DNA of 64,000 bases from Streptomyces sp. 7-21 (lineage in GTDB: Bacteria > Actinomycetota > Actinomycetes > Streptomycetales > Streptomycetaceae): assembly GCF_016741785.1 (NCBI RefSeq), contig NZ_JAERRL010000003.1, positions 62,001 to 126,000 on the forward strand, given 5' to 3'. The position numbers and the translations under genes are program-made. How positions within the stretch are numbered: position 1 is the stretch's first letter; each line of letters opens with the position of its first letter. Below the pieces are notes generated by a model. That model was not told the DNA's origin. It saw only the letters and a program-made list of their open reading frames with translations, and did no database searches. Positions 1 to 30,438 of this stretch are shown one piece after another.

Positions 1-665
1 AGGAGCACCGGCGGTTCATCAAGACGCACCTGCCGATGGACGCGCTGCCCATCTACGACGAGGTCTCCTACCTGGTCGTGGGCCGCGACCTGCGGGACGT
101 GGCGATCTCCACGCACAACCACACGCGGGGCGTACAGGAGACCGACCCCGGCCCGTCCGACCCGGCGACCGGGGACGACGTGCACACTCCCGAGCTGCCG
201 TCCGTCCCCGCGGACGTGCGGGAGTACTGGAAGGAGTACTTCACCCGCAGCGCGTTCCCGTGGGAGTCGGACGGCTGGCCGTACAACTCCCCCAGCCACC
301 ACCTGGCGTCGTGGTGGGAGCACCGGCATGAGCCCAACATCCTGCTGCTGCACTACCAGGACATGCTCAACGACCTGGACGGGCAGATGCGCCGCGTCAG
401 CGCCTTCCTCGACATCCCCGTCGACGAGGCGGTCTGGCCCGATCTGGTGCGGGCCTGCACCTTCAAGGAGATGAAGTCCCGCAAGGACGAGCTGTGGACG
501 GGGGCGCTCGCCAACTCCCTGACGTCCTTTGAGTTCTTCCACAAAGGCAGCAGCGGCCAGTGGCAGGACGTGCTCAGCAAGGAGGAGACAGCCGTGTACG
601 AGAAGGCCGTGGCGCACCTCCCCGCCGACCTGCGGCACTGGCTGGAGAACGGCGGCCCGCAGTAA
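1..665 (+). CDS. PAPS-dependent sulfotransferase, N-terminus cut off by the window edge
   Basis: The reading frame is already open at base 3, before the first ATG at 36. It reads FIKTHLP just upstream of that ATG, a conserved sulfotransferase strand, so the true start lies outside the window. Visible motifs are RDLRDVAIS (binding of the PAPS 3'-phosphate) and, near the C-terminus, a KG..GxW element in FHKGSSGQW, which also contacts PAPS in this family (Sulfotransfer_1 type). It would move a sulfonate from PAPS to a hydroxyl of a small molecule in the cytosol. It is the only plus-strand gene and converges on the PKS operon, ending about 100 bp from the fabG stop. Tailoring of the polyketide is therefore possible but not proved; it may simply be a flanking gene. 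The family call is firm; the substrate is unknown. Confidence 0.85.
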   Translation, partial: EHRRFIKTHLPMDALPIYDEVSYLVVGRDLRDVAISTHNHTRGVQETDPGPSDPATGDDVHTPELPSVPADVREYWKEYFTRSAFPWESDGWPYNSPSHHLASWWEHRHEPNILLLHYQDMLNDLDGQMRRVSAFLDIPVDEAVWPDLVRACTFKEMKSRKDELWTGALANSLTSFEFFHKGSSGQWQDVLSKEETAVYEKAVAHLPADLRHWLENGGPQ

Positions 666-686
666 CGGGGCGCCGCGCCACGCGTC

Positions 687-722
687 AGGGGGCCGCCGCG
701 ACCGGTGTCGCGGCGGCCCCCT
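687..722. terminator. Perfect GC hairpin between convergent genes
   Basis: Two 15-base arms (687-701 and 708-722) are exactly complementary around a 6-base loop. The hairpin sits between the sulfotransferase stop (665) and the fabG stop (765). Its position and symmetry fit a bidirectional terminator of the GC-rich actinomycete type, without a clear T tract. It probably marks the 3' end of the long PKS operon. Confidence 0.75.
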
Positions 723-764
723 CGCTGTGCGGCGCTGGCCGGCGTCAGCGGCGGCCGGCCCGGC

Positions 765-1502
765 TCACATGGCCATGCCGCCGTCGACGCGGATGACCTC
801 GCCGGTGATGTAGGCGCTGTCGTCGCTGGCCAGGAACGCCACCAGGCCCGCGACCTCCTCCGGGGTGCCGGAGCGCCGCATCGGCACGTTCTCCAGCCGC
901 TTGGGATCCTCGGCCATGGTGTCCGTCATGTCGGTGGCGATCAGGCCGGGAGCGATGGCGTTGCACCGGACGTTCCGCTCGGCCAGCTCGCGGGCGATCG
1001 ACTTCGTCAGGCCGATCATGCCGGCCTTGGCCGCCGCGTAGTTGGCCTGCCCGGGGTTGCCGAACAGGCCGGAGACGGACGAGACGTTGATGATCGAGCC
1101 GGTGCGGCGCCGGATGAACCCGAAGTAGCACGCCTTGATCATCAGGAAGGCGCCCTTGAGGTTGGTGTCGAGGACCGCGTCGTAGTCCTCCTCGCGCAGC
1201 GAGGCGGCGACGCCGTCCCGGATGATGCCGGCGTTGTTCACCAGCACGTCCACGGGCCCGAGTTCGCTGGTGACCGCCTTGACGGTGGCGGCGGTCTGCT
1301 CGGCATCGGACACGTCGCAGCGGTAGGTCCGGGCAGTGGCGCCCAGTGCCTCGGCCTGGCTCCTGGTGTCCTCGGCGCTGTCCTTGTCGCTGGCGTAGAC
1401 GATGGCGACGGCGGCGCCCTCCTGGGCCAGCCGCAGCACCATGGCCCTGCCCAGCCCGCGCGAACCGCCGGTGACGATGGCGACCTTGCCGGACAGCTTC
1501 AC
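765..1502 (-). CDS. fabG: Free-standing 3-oxoacyl-ACP reductase (FabG-like SDR)
   Basis: A 245-residue classical short-chain dehydrogenase of the usual FabG length. It shows the NADPH-binding TGGSRGLG near residue 12, NNAG near residue 90, the catalytic Ser in NVSSVSG, the YxxxK pair in NYAAAKAG, and PG(L)IATDM after it. It would reduce beta-ketoacyl-ACP to beta-hydroxyacyl-ACP with NADPH. The start is GTG at 1502, overlapping the stop of the upstream ACP gene (GTGA), so the two are translationally coupled. It is the last gene of the operon. A discrete KR is unusual in a trans-AT PKS. Four modules of this cluster lack a KR, so action in trans on the assembly line is an attractive but untested idea; a housekeeping-like role is the alternative. 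Confidence 0.9.
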   Translation of the reverse strand: MKLSGKVAIVTGGSRGLGRAMVLRLAQEGAAVAIVYASDKDSAEDTRSQAEALGATARTYRCDVSDAEQTAATVKAVTSELGPVDVLVNNAGIIRDGVAASLREEDYDAVLDTNLKGAFLMIKACYFGFIRRRTGSIINVSSVSGLFGNPGQANYAAAKAGMIGLTKSIARELAERNVRCNAIAPGLIATDMTDTMAEDPKRLENVPMRRSGTPEEVAGLVAFLASDDSAYITGEVIRVDGGMAM

Positions 1503-1744
1503 GGCTTGGCCTCCCGCGCCATGATGTCGACGACGTCGCCGATGTTCTTGGCGTTGCCGAAGTTCACCATCGGCACGGTGATGCCGAGCTTCTCCATCGT
1601 CTCGGTGATGATGTCGGCCCGGTCGATGGAGTTGGCCCCGAGGTCGCGCATGCTGGCCTCACGGGTGATGGCGCTCTTGTCGACCTCCGGGAGGATGTCG
1701 ACGAAGACCGACGCCAGGGTGTCGAGTATCTCCTGCTGGCTCAT
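1499..1744 (-). CDS. acpK: Discrete acyl carrier protein, donor ACP of the HMG-synthase (beta-branching) cassette
   Basis: An 81-residue ACP with the phosphopantetheine site in DLGANSIDRADI (Ser near residue 39), followed by a TMEKLGI helix. The DLGANSIDRAD signature resembles the discrete donor ACPs of HCS cassettes (AcpK family) rather than module ACPs. Its expected role is to carry malonyl, have it decarboxylated to acetyl by the KS-Ser protein, and give the acetyl carbon to HMGS for attack on the beta-keto group of the tethered polyketide. It lies directly downstream of ECH2 and HMGS, with 81 bp of relatively A-rich (sense strand) spacer before its ATG, and its stop overlaps the fabG start. 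I see no strong Shine-Dalgarno in the spacer. The ACP call is certain; the donor role is inferred from signature and neighbours. Confidence 0.9.
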   Translation of the reverse strand: MSQQEILDTLASVFVDILPEVDKSAITREASMRDLGANSIDRADIITETMEKLGITVPMVNFGNAKNIGDVVDIMAREAKP

Positions 1745-1825
1745 GGCGTGCTGTTCTCGGCTTTCTCGTTCGTACTCGGTTGTTGTTTCCTTGGGTGCCT
1801 TTTGGCCTGGCTGCTCCCACCCCCG

Positions 1826-2632
1826 CTACGCGCCGTAGCGGCTCATCAGCAGTTCCTTCACCTCGGGCTGGTGGAAGGTGACCTGGTGCATGGCCAGCTC
1901 CTTCTCGATGACTCCCGGCAGCTCGCGCCGCAGGTCCCGCACGAGGTGCTCCTTCAGGGTGACCAGGGAGGTGCGGGGCTTCTCCGCGAGGTTCTGCGCC
2001 AGGTCAAGCGCGGCGGGCACCACCTCGGCGCGCGGCCGCACCTCGAACGGGATGCCCCGCGCCGCCAGTTCGGCGCCGCGGAACGACCGCGCGGTCAGCA
2101 GGAAGTCCTGCGCCAGCGGCAGCCCCAGCTTGGCCGGGAAGACGCAGGTGGCGCCGAAGCCCGGCGTGAAGCCGTACTTCATGAAGTTCGCCGCGTAGAC
2201 CCCTTCCCGGGCCAGCAGCACGAAGTCGGCGAACAGGCCCATGGCCAGGCCGCCGCCGATGGCGTGCCCCTGCATCGCGGAGATCACCGGGATGGGGCAG
2301 TCCAGCGGCATGGAGTACACGTTGGGCTTGCCCTCGGCGCTCATGAACGTCGACTTGCCCGCCTGGATGTCGAGCAGGGCCTCCCTGGTGCCGCCGGAGG
2401 AGAAGTAGTTGCCGTAGCCGGTGAGCACCAGCACCTTGAACCGCTCGTCGGCCTGGACACGCTGGAACGCGTCGCCGAGGCCGGTCAGCAGCTCCTCGGT
2501 GAAGGTGTTCTTGTGCTCCCGGTCCTCCATCGTCACCAGGGCCACGCCCGGGTGGGGCTCCTCGACCCTGACGACGCCCGTGCCCGCGGGGGCCTGCTGC
2601 GAGGCGCCGCCCGGGGTGCCGCTCAGATCCAT
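1826..2632 (-). CDS. pksI: ECH2-type enoyl-CoA hydratase-fold decarboxylase of the beta-branching cassette
   Basis: 268 residues with a crotonase fold. The oxyanion-hole region reads AMQGHAIGGGLAMGLFAD. The following block FMKYGFTPGFGAT and PAKLGLPLAQDF are characteristic of the PksI/CurF-ECH2 branch, which decarboxylates the 3-methylglutaconyl-ACP intermediate to leave a methyl or exomethylene branch. It differs clearly from the ECH1-type paralogue at 58076-58879. The ATG at 2632 lies 10 bp inside the end of the HMGS gene, so translation is probably coupled. The N-terminal 20 residues are Gly/Ala/Pro-rich and may be a linker. A small 7-bp inverted repeat (1824-1840) spans the stop codon; I cannot tell whether it matters. 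The ECH1/ECH2 assignment is by motif resemblance. Confidence 0.88.
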   Translation of the reverse strand: MDLSGTPGGASQQAPAGTGVVRVEEPHPGVALVTMEDREHKNTFTEELLTGLGDAFQRVQADERFKVLVLTGYGNYFSSGGTREALLDIQAGKSTFMSAEGKPNVYSMPLDCPIPVISAMQGHAIGGGLAMGLFADFVLLAREGVYAANFMKYGFTPGFGATCVFPAKLGLPLAQDFLLTARSFRGAELAARGIPFEVRPRAEVVPAALDLAQNLAEKPRTSLVTLKEHLVRDLRRELPGVIEKELAMHQVTFHQPEVKELLMSRYGA

Positions 2633-3888
2633 GTGTATTCCCGGTGGAACTCGTTGATGCGGCTGAGCACCAGCCGCCCGCTGCCCTTGATGCTCTCAAG
2701 CACCTCGGGGATCACGTCGAGCCTGGGCTCGACGTTCCGGGTGCCGAACGCCGTCACGTCGTTCTCCTTCATCAGCAGCAGGTACTCCTCGACGCTCAGC
2801 TCGTACCGGTTGTCCAGCACGGCGTCGATGTTCATCGCCCGCACCCGCTCCTGCCCCTCGCGGGTGACCACGCCGCTGTAGAACTCCGAGCAGCAGCCCG
2901 AGCCGTAGGAGAACACGCCCAGGCGCTTGGGGTCGGCGAAGTCACCGTGCCAGATGGTGGAGAGGATGTTCAGGAAGACGGATCCTCCCATGATGTTGCC
3001 GACGCGCTGGCAGTAGGTCAGGCCCGGCATGACGCGCCGCTGGAAGTCGTCCTCGATGGCCTGGCCCCTGGCCTTGCACATGCGCCGCATCATCGTGCGG
3101 TGCGCGCCCTTGACCATGCCGCCGAACGGCGTGTGGAACGACAGGTAGTCGAACGTGGTGCCGTAGTCGACGTCCGCCACCCGCCGCTCGTAGTCGCGGT
3201 AGGCCGCCTCGCAGCAGTCCAGGTACGACATCAGCGACAGGTCGGCGTTGCCCGCCTCGCTGTCGGGGATGGGCCGGCAGGTGTCCATCACCTCGTAGCC
3301 GTGCTGGCCGTTGGCCCCGATGTCCACGCTGTACACGTGCGGGGTGTCGCTGATCAGCATGGCGACCGCGCCCGCGCCGCCGCTCGGCTCGGCGAACGAC
3401 CAGTCCTCCGACAGCGCCTCGCCGCCGTCCGCGGCCTTGAACTTCGCCATGTCCGTGGTCACCACGAGCGCCTTCGCGCCCGGGGAGACCTGCGACAGGA
3501 TGAAGTTGACCGCCGACTGGAACCCGGCGGTGCCGGAGAAACAGGCGTTCTTCACCTCGAAGAGGCGGCAGCGGCGGCTGAGCCCGAGGTAGTCGTGGAC
3601 GTACGTGCTCAGCGACTTGCCGAAGTCGATGCCGGACTCGGTGCAGGTGATCAGCATTTCGATCCGGTCCCGGTCCTCCGGCGGCATCGCGTCCGTGACC
3701 GGCTTCGCGGCGTTGACCGCGAACGACACGGGGTCCTCGAAGGGCAGGGCCACCGACTTCTCCCGCATGAGCAGGTTCTCGAACCGCTCGTTGTCGAGCT
3801 GCCGGTACCTCGCCAGCGTCGTCACATCGATGTAGGCGGAGCCGCCGTAGAAGTTGATCGCCTCAATGCCCGCCTGGCGCCGTTCCAT
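2623..3888 (-). CDS. pksG: 3-hydroxy-3-methylglutaryl-ACP synthase homologue (HCS) for polyketide beta-branching
   Basis: 421 residues, thiolase fold, PksG family. Visible motifs: TCTESGIDFGKS with the general-base Glu region, the nucleophilic Cys in KNACFSGTAG (near residue 113), the catalytic His in SFHTPFGGMVK, and GSGCCSEF near the C-terminus. It adds the acetyl group of the donor ACP to a beta-keto carbon of the ACP-bound chain, giving an HMG-type intermediate. ECH1 and ECH2 then dehydrate and decarboxylate it. The ATG at 3888 has GAGGA about 6 bases upstream, and the gene follows the last PKS gene after a 115-bp gap holding a strong hairpin. The target is predicted to be the triple ACPs of module 7 (30435-45731), which carry the Trp tag of branching ACPs. 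Confidence 0.93.
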   Translation of the reverse strand: MERRQAGIEAINFYGGSAYIDVTTLARYRQLDNERFENLLMREKSVALPFEDPVSFAVNAAKPVTDAMPPEDRDRIEMLITCTESGIDFGKSLSTYVHDYLGLSRRCRLFEVKNACFSGTAGFQSAVNFILSQVSPGAKALVVTTDMAKFKAADGGEALSEDWSFAEPSGGAGAVAMLISDTPHVYSVDIGANGQHGYEVMDTCRPIPDSEAGNADLSLMSYLDCCEAAYRDYERRVADVDYGTTFDYLSFHTPFGGMVKGAHRTMMRRMCKARGQAIEDDFQRRVMPGLTYCQRVGNIMGGSVFLNILSTIWHGDFADPKRLGVFSYGSGCCSEFYSGVVTREGQERVRAMNIDAVLDNRYELSVEEYLLLMKENDVTAFGTRNVEPRLDVIPEVLESIKGSGRLVLSRINEFHREYTWI

Positions 3889-3937
3889 TGCCTGTCCTCG
3901 CCCATTTCTCGCGCTCTCGCGCGTCTTCGCGTGTGGG

Positions 3938-3972
3938 GCCGGCCGCGCGGCTGTGGCGGCCGCGCGGCCGGC
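3938..3972 (-). terminator. Strong GC hairpin between the terminal PKS gene and the HCS genes
   Basis: Arms 3938-3951 and 3959-3972 (14 bp) are perfectly complementary around a 7-base loop. It lies in the 115-bp gap after the PKS stop (4004) and before the HMGS start (3888). It could attenuate read-through, giving the left-end genes lower or separate expression, or protect the mRNA 3' end. There is no T tract, so a full terminator is uncertain. Confidence 0.6.
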
Positions 3973-4003
3973 GGGGTGCGTCAGGTGACGCGGGTGCCGC
4001 CGC

Positions 4004-7000
4004 TCACTCGGCGGCCTCGGCCTCCTCCAGGGCCTCCATCAGCTCCTCGCGGATCAGCGCCAGCAGCCGGCCCTCGGACTGCTCCTTGTTGATGAACTGG
4101 TGGTCACCGGCCATGGTGTGCATCCGGAAGGAGCCCGTCGTCAGCTGCTCCCACAGCTTGGTCTCCTTCGACGCCACCCAGTCGTCGACGCCGTGGAACG
4201 CCGTCAGCGGCACCTCGAACTTCTCCTCCGGGTCGTAGGTGAAGCTCTCGATCAGGCGGCACGCCGCCAGCAGCTGCGGCAGCGTCGCCCGGGTCTCGGC
4301 CTCGCCGTAGCCCCAGCCGTTCATGTAGGCGCGGATGACGGCGTTGACGGTCTCCTGGTCGTGGCGGATCTCCTCGTAGGCCGGGATCCGCGTCAGGCCG
4401 TGCTTGCCGATCTCGTCGAGGATCTTCGCGATGTTCGGGTTGGGGCCGTTCGGCGCGGCGAAGCCGGAGACGAACGCCTTGAGGAACCGCGCCCGCGGGT
4501 TGGCGCCCAGGCGGGCCGCCAGCCGGAACGAGAACAGCGCGCCCCAGCTGTGCCCGAACGAGGCGCACGGGATGTCGAACAGGTCCGGGTCCACGACCTT
4601 CTCCATGGTGGCCATGAACTCGTTGATGTCCTCCGGCGCCCGCTCGTCCAGCCGCTTGGCGTCCATGCCGGGCAGCATGATCGGGCAGACGTCCACCTCG
4701 GGGCCGAGCTGGTCCTGCCAGTCGTCGAACAGGTCGGCGTTGCGGTAGCCGTTGGGGAAGCAGAACAGCCTGATCCGCGCCTCGGGCTTCTCCTCGTAGC
4801 GGTAGATCCAGTGCGCGGGCGACAGGTCCAGGTCGTACGCCTTGCGCTGCGCGTCCCGCAGCACGCCGGCGCCGCCCGGCAGCATGTCGACCAGCTTCAG
4901 CGACAGCTCCCGCAGGTTGCGGCTCTTGACCACGTCGGCGAAGGAGATGTCCACGTCCAGCAGCTGGCCGATCTTGTTGAAGAACCGCAGGCCGGTCATG
5001 GAGTCGAGACCGAACGTGCGCATGTGCTCGTCGGGGTCGACCTCGGACAGGTCCATCTCCAGGATCAGCGCCAGCATGGTGCGCAGGTACTCCAGCGCCA
5101 TGGCGGGCTTCTGCTCGACGTCGGCGTGGATGTACCGCATCAGGAAGTCGCGGTCCTCGCCGTCCTTCTCCAGGCCGTCGGCGTCCAGCATCGCCCGCAG
5201 CTCGCCGAGCTTCTCCTCGTCGAACTCCTTGAGCCTGATGCGGCCGATGCGCACCAGCGTGGCGCCGGACTCGTCGGTGAGCCGGATGGTGCCGCCCAGC
5301 TCCTCGGTTTCGCTGTCGTACTCGGGCATCCGGATGTCGGCGAACAGCCCCGTCACGTCCTCGCCCGGCGTGATCAGCACGTCGTCCAGCTCGGCGACCA
5401 TGTACTTCTTGCCGGCCGGAGTGCGCTCCAGCGCCAGGTAGTTGCAGGACTGGGCGCAGCTGTCCAGCACGCCGGGGTGGAAGCCGAGCGCGTAGCCGCG
5501 CTTGGCGGCCGGGCCCTGCGGCATGCGGAAGCCGATGAGGCCCTCCGTGCCGTTGTGCCACGCCTCCTCGACCCAGCGGACGGCCGGGCCGAAGTAGAAG
5601 CCGCGCTCCTTCTCCAGCGGGTAGTAGAAGTCCTCGGTCTTCTCGTGGCGTTCGCGCTGCTCGCGCAGCTCGGCGAGCGGCAGCAGCTCCTCGTCCTCCT
5701 CGCCGGTGACGGCGGCGATGGTGCCCTGGACGTTGAGGTCCCAGCTGGTGGACGCGGCGTTCTTGCTGTGGAACGCGAAGTCGAAGCCGCCGTCGTCGCG
5801 CGGGTCGAGCGCCAGCAGCACCTCCTTGGTGTCCTCGGCGAACACCATGATCGGGCTGAGGAACCGCATGCCGGTGACGCGGCACGGCTGGTCGCCGTAC
5901 ATCTCGGCCATGACGCCGCGCAGCATCTCCAGGTAGTAGCCGACGTGCACCACGCCGGAGTTGTCCAGCAGCTCCGGGAAGTTCTGGTGCGCGAAGGTGT
6001 ACACCCACTGCTTCTGCCGCATCGGCAGGTTGAGCGGCTCGCCCATCAGGCCGTCGCGGGTCAGCCGCCCGGCCAGCCGTGCCTGGAGCCCCGTGACCTC
6101 CTCCTCGCGGGACTCCACCAGCCAGTAACTCGACTGCTCGAACGGGTAGTTCGGCAGCATCAGCTTGCGGCGCCCGAGCCCTTCGTAGTGACGGTCCCAG
6201 GTCGGGGTGGAGCCCAGGCAGATCAGCTTGGCGAGCGTCTCCAGCAGCGTCTCCAGGGCGGTGCCGTTCTCCACCAGCGGCAGCGTGACGACGTCGTCGC
6301 GGTCCAGCACCGTGGTGCCCTCGCGGGGACGGCCGGCGCCGATCTCGACGAAGAAGCGGTAGCCCTGGTTGTACAGCTCCTCGAGGCCCTGCGCGAAGCG
6401 GATCGGCGCGGTCAGCGCGTAGTCGTGGAAGTCCTCCCGCAGCACCTCCGGGTGGTGGCTGGTGCGCAGGGTGAACGGCGACTGGAAGCGGCTGCCGGGC
6501 TGCTGGTACGTCTCGCCGCCGACGGCCTCACGCCAGGCGGCGGCGCGCGGCTCGTAGCCGGCGGAGGGGAAGCTGCCCGGCTCCTCGGTGACCGTGGCCC
6601 CCCGGGCGGACAGCGCGTCGGTGGCGCGCGCCAGCTCCTCGGGCGCGCCGGAGAGCACGAAGTCCGACGAGGAGTACACGGCCGACAGGTGCACGCCGGG
6701 GAACTCGTCCGCCAGCGCCTCCGGGTCGGCGCCGTCCAGGACGACGCGGGCGAAGCCGACGGCGTCCGCCGCCTGCTGGGCCCGGCGCAGCGCGGCCAGG
6801 TGGCGGGCCGCGGCATCAAGCGTCAGCACGCCGGATATCACGGCGGCGGCCAGGGTGCCGGTGCGCTCGCCGAAGGTGATCTCGGGGGTGATGCCGTAGC
6901 TGGCGAGAAGCTTGCTGAGGGCGTACTCGGCGGCGAACAGCCACGCCTGCTCCTCGGCCGGCCCGGCGGGCGTGCCGTTCTCCTGGGCGAACGCCTCGGC

Positions 7001-8946
7001 CTGCGGGCCGAGGTCGTCCTCGAAGACCGCCAGCGCCTCGGTCATGGCCTCGCGGAAGGCGGGGAACAGCTCCCACAGGCCGCGCGCCGTGGTGAAGGTG
7101 TCGCCCGGTTCGCCGCTGAAGAGGAACACCAGCTTGGGGCGGATCTTCTCGTCGGTCAGCGCGGTGTAGGCGTGGCCCTCGTCGATGGTCGTGAACAGGG
7201 TGCGCTTGGCGTTGTACCGGTCGGAGCCGTGGCTGGAGCCGAGGATGACCTGGGACTCCGAGTACAGCGTCTTGTTGTCCTCATAGGCCCGCAGCGCGGC
7301 CCGCAGGCCCCGCCGCAGGTCGGTGAGGGTGCGGCCGAGGAACACCGCCCGGTGGTCGAACGAGGCGCGGGTGGCGTTGGCCGTGAAGCACACGTCCTCG
7401 GGCGGCAGGTCCGGGTGGCTGGCGAGGTGCTCGTCGAAGGCGCGGATCTGCCGCACCAGCTTCTCCTCGTCCATGGCGCTCAGCGTCAGCAGCGAGGCCG
7501 TCAGCGGGACGCGGTCGGCCGCCGGCAGCGCGTTCGCGGGCTGGCCGTGGGCCGGGTCCGGCCGGTCGGAGAGGATCAGGTGGGCGTTGGTGCCGCTGAA
7601 GCCGAACGAGCTGATGGCGGCGAAGCGCGGCCGGTCCCCGGTCTCGGGCCACGGCTCGGCGGCGGCGGGGAAGGAGAACGCGCCGGCGACCGGCTTGATG
7701 CGCGGGTTCAGCTCGGTCAGCCCGGTCACGGGCGGGACCTCGCCGTGGTACAGGCACAGCACCGTCTTGATGAGGCTGGCGATGCCCGCGGCGCTCTCCA
7801 GGTGGCCGATGTTGCCCTTGACCGCGCCGAGCACCAGCGGGCGGGAGGCATCGCGGTCCTTGCCGTAGACCTGGTGGATGGCGTCGATCTCGATCGGGTC
7901 GCCGAGCAGGGTGCCGGTGCCGTGGGTCTCGACGTAGTCGATGTCGTGGGGCGTCAGGCCGGTGTTGGCCAGCGCGCGGGCCAGCACGGCCTTCTGGGCA
8001 CGGCCGTTGGGGGTGGTCAGGCCGCTGCTCTCGCCGTCGTTGTTGACGGCGCCGCCGCGGATGACGGCGTAGACGGTGTCGCCGTCGCGCTGGGCGTCCG
8101 ACAGCCGCTTGAGGACGACGATGCCGCAGCCCTCACCGCGGCCGTAGCCGTCGGCGGAGGCGTCGAACGGCTTGGAACGGCCGTCCTTGGCCAGGGCGTT
8201 CATCGAGCACAGCGACGCCATGACGCCCGGCGCCAGCATCATGTTGACGCCGCCTGCCACCGCCATCTCACACTCGCCGCGGCGCAGCGCCTCCACCGCC
8301 AGGTGGGTGCTGACCAGGGAGGAGGAGCAGGCGGTGTCGACGGACAGCGCGGGGCCGGTCCAGCCGAAAGCGTAGGCGACGCGCCCGGAGGCGATCGAGG
8401 AGGTGTTGCCGGTGCCGATGTACTCGTTGATGTCACCGACCTTCTTGACCAGCTGCGCGTACTCGGAGTTGCTGGAGATGCCGATGTAGACGCCGGTCAG
8501 GCTGCCGCGCAGCTCCTCCGGGTTCTGCCCGGCGTTCTCCAGCGCCTGCCAGGTGACCTCCAGCAGCTGCCGCTGCTGCGGGTCCATGGCGTTGGCCTCG
8601 ACGCCGGAGATCTTGAAGAAGCGCGCGTCGAATGCGGTGACGTCGCACTCCATGAAGTTGCTCTGCCGGACGTACATCTTTCCGGGCTTGCCGGGCTGCG
8701 GGTCGTAGTAGTCCTGGATCGGCCAGCGGTCCTCGGGGACGTCCCGCAGGCCGATGCCGCCCTCGCGCAGGAACGACCAGAAGCGCTCCGGCGTGTCGCA
8801 GCCGCCGGGGAAGCGGCAGGCGAGCCCGACCACGGCGATCGGCTCCCGGCTCGCGCTGGTCGCCTGGTCCAGCTGGCGGCGCAGGCTCTTGATGGTGCGG
8901 ACCGACTGCTTCAGCACCTCAGTGGTCTTGCTCTGCGGCCGTTCGC

Positions 8947-8950
<4 letters not shown>
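4004..8950 (-). CDS. Terminal PKS module: KS - degenerate AT - DH-like - ACP - thioesterase
   Basis: 1648 residues. Residues 1-35 form a probable helical docking segment (KTTEVLKQSVRTIKSLRRQL). KS about 36-460 with Cys208 (DTACSSS), THGTGT and NIGHLE intact. An AT-like fold spans about 600-905, but the GHSxG motif reads GERTG (Arg696 at the Ser position) and the FHS motif reads FPS (Pro795 at the His position), so it cannot transfer acyl groups. A double-hotdog DH-like domain (about 970-1265) keeps HPGVLDS but has LLDNSG where the catalytic DH motif should be. ACP Ser1317 (GLDSM). TE about 1395-1635 with GHSWG (Ser1468), HGVDD and GDH. The protein elongates once and releases the chain as acid, lactone or other product. 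Its ATG overlaps the upstream stop (ATGA). The architecture looks like a former cis-AT module recruited into a trans-AT line (inference). Confidence 0.92.
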
Positions 8951-17994
<9,044 letters not shown>

Positions 17995-18000
17995 CTGTTC

Positions 18001-30434
<12,434 letters not shown>

Positions 30435-30438
<4 letters not shown>

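Noticed and set aside
1824..1840. A 7-bp inverted repeat with a 3-base loop over the ECH2 stop codon
   Set aside because: It is too short in such GC-rich DNA to call a terminator or a regulatory site.
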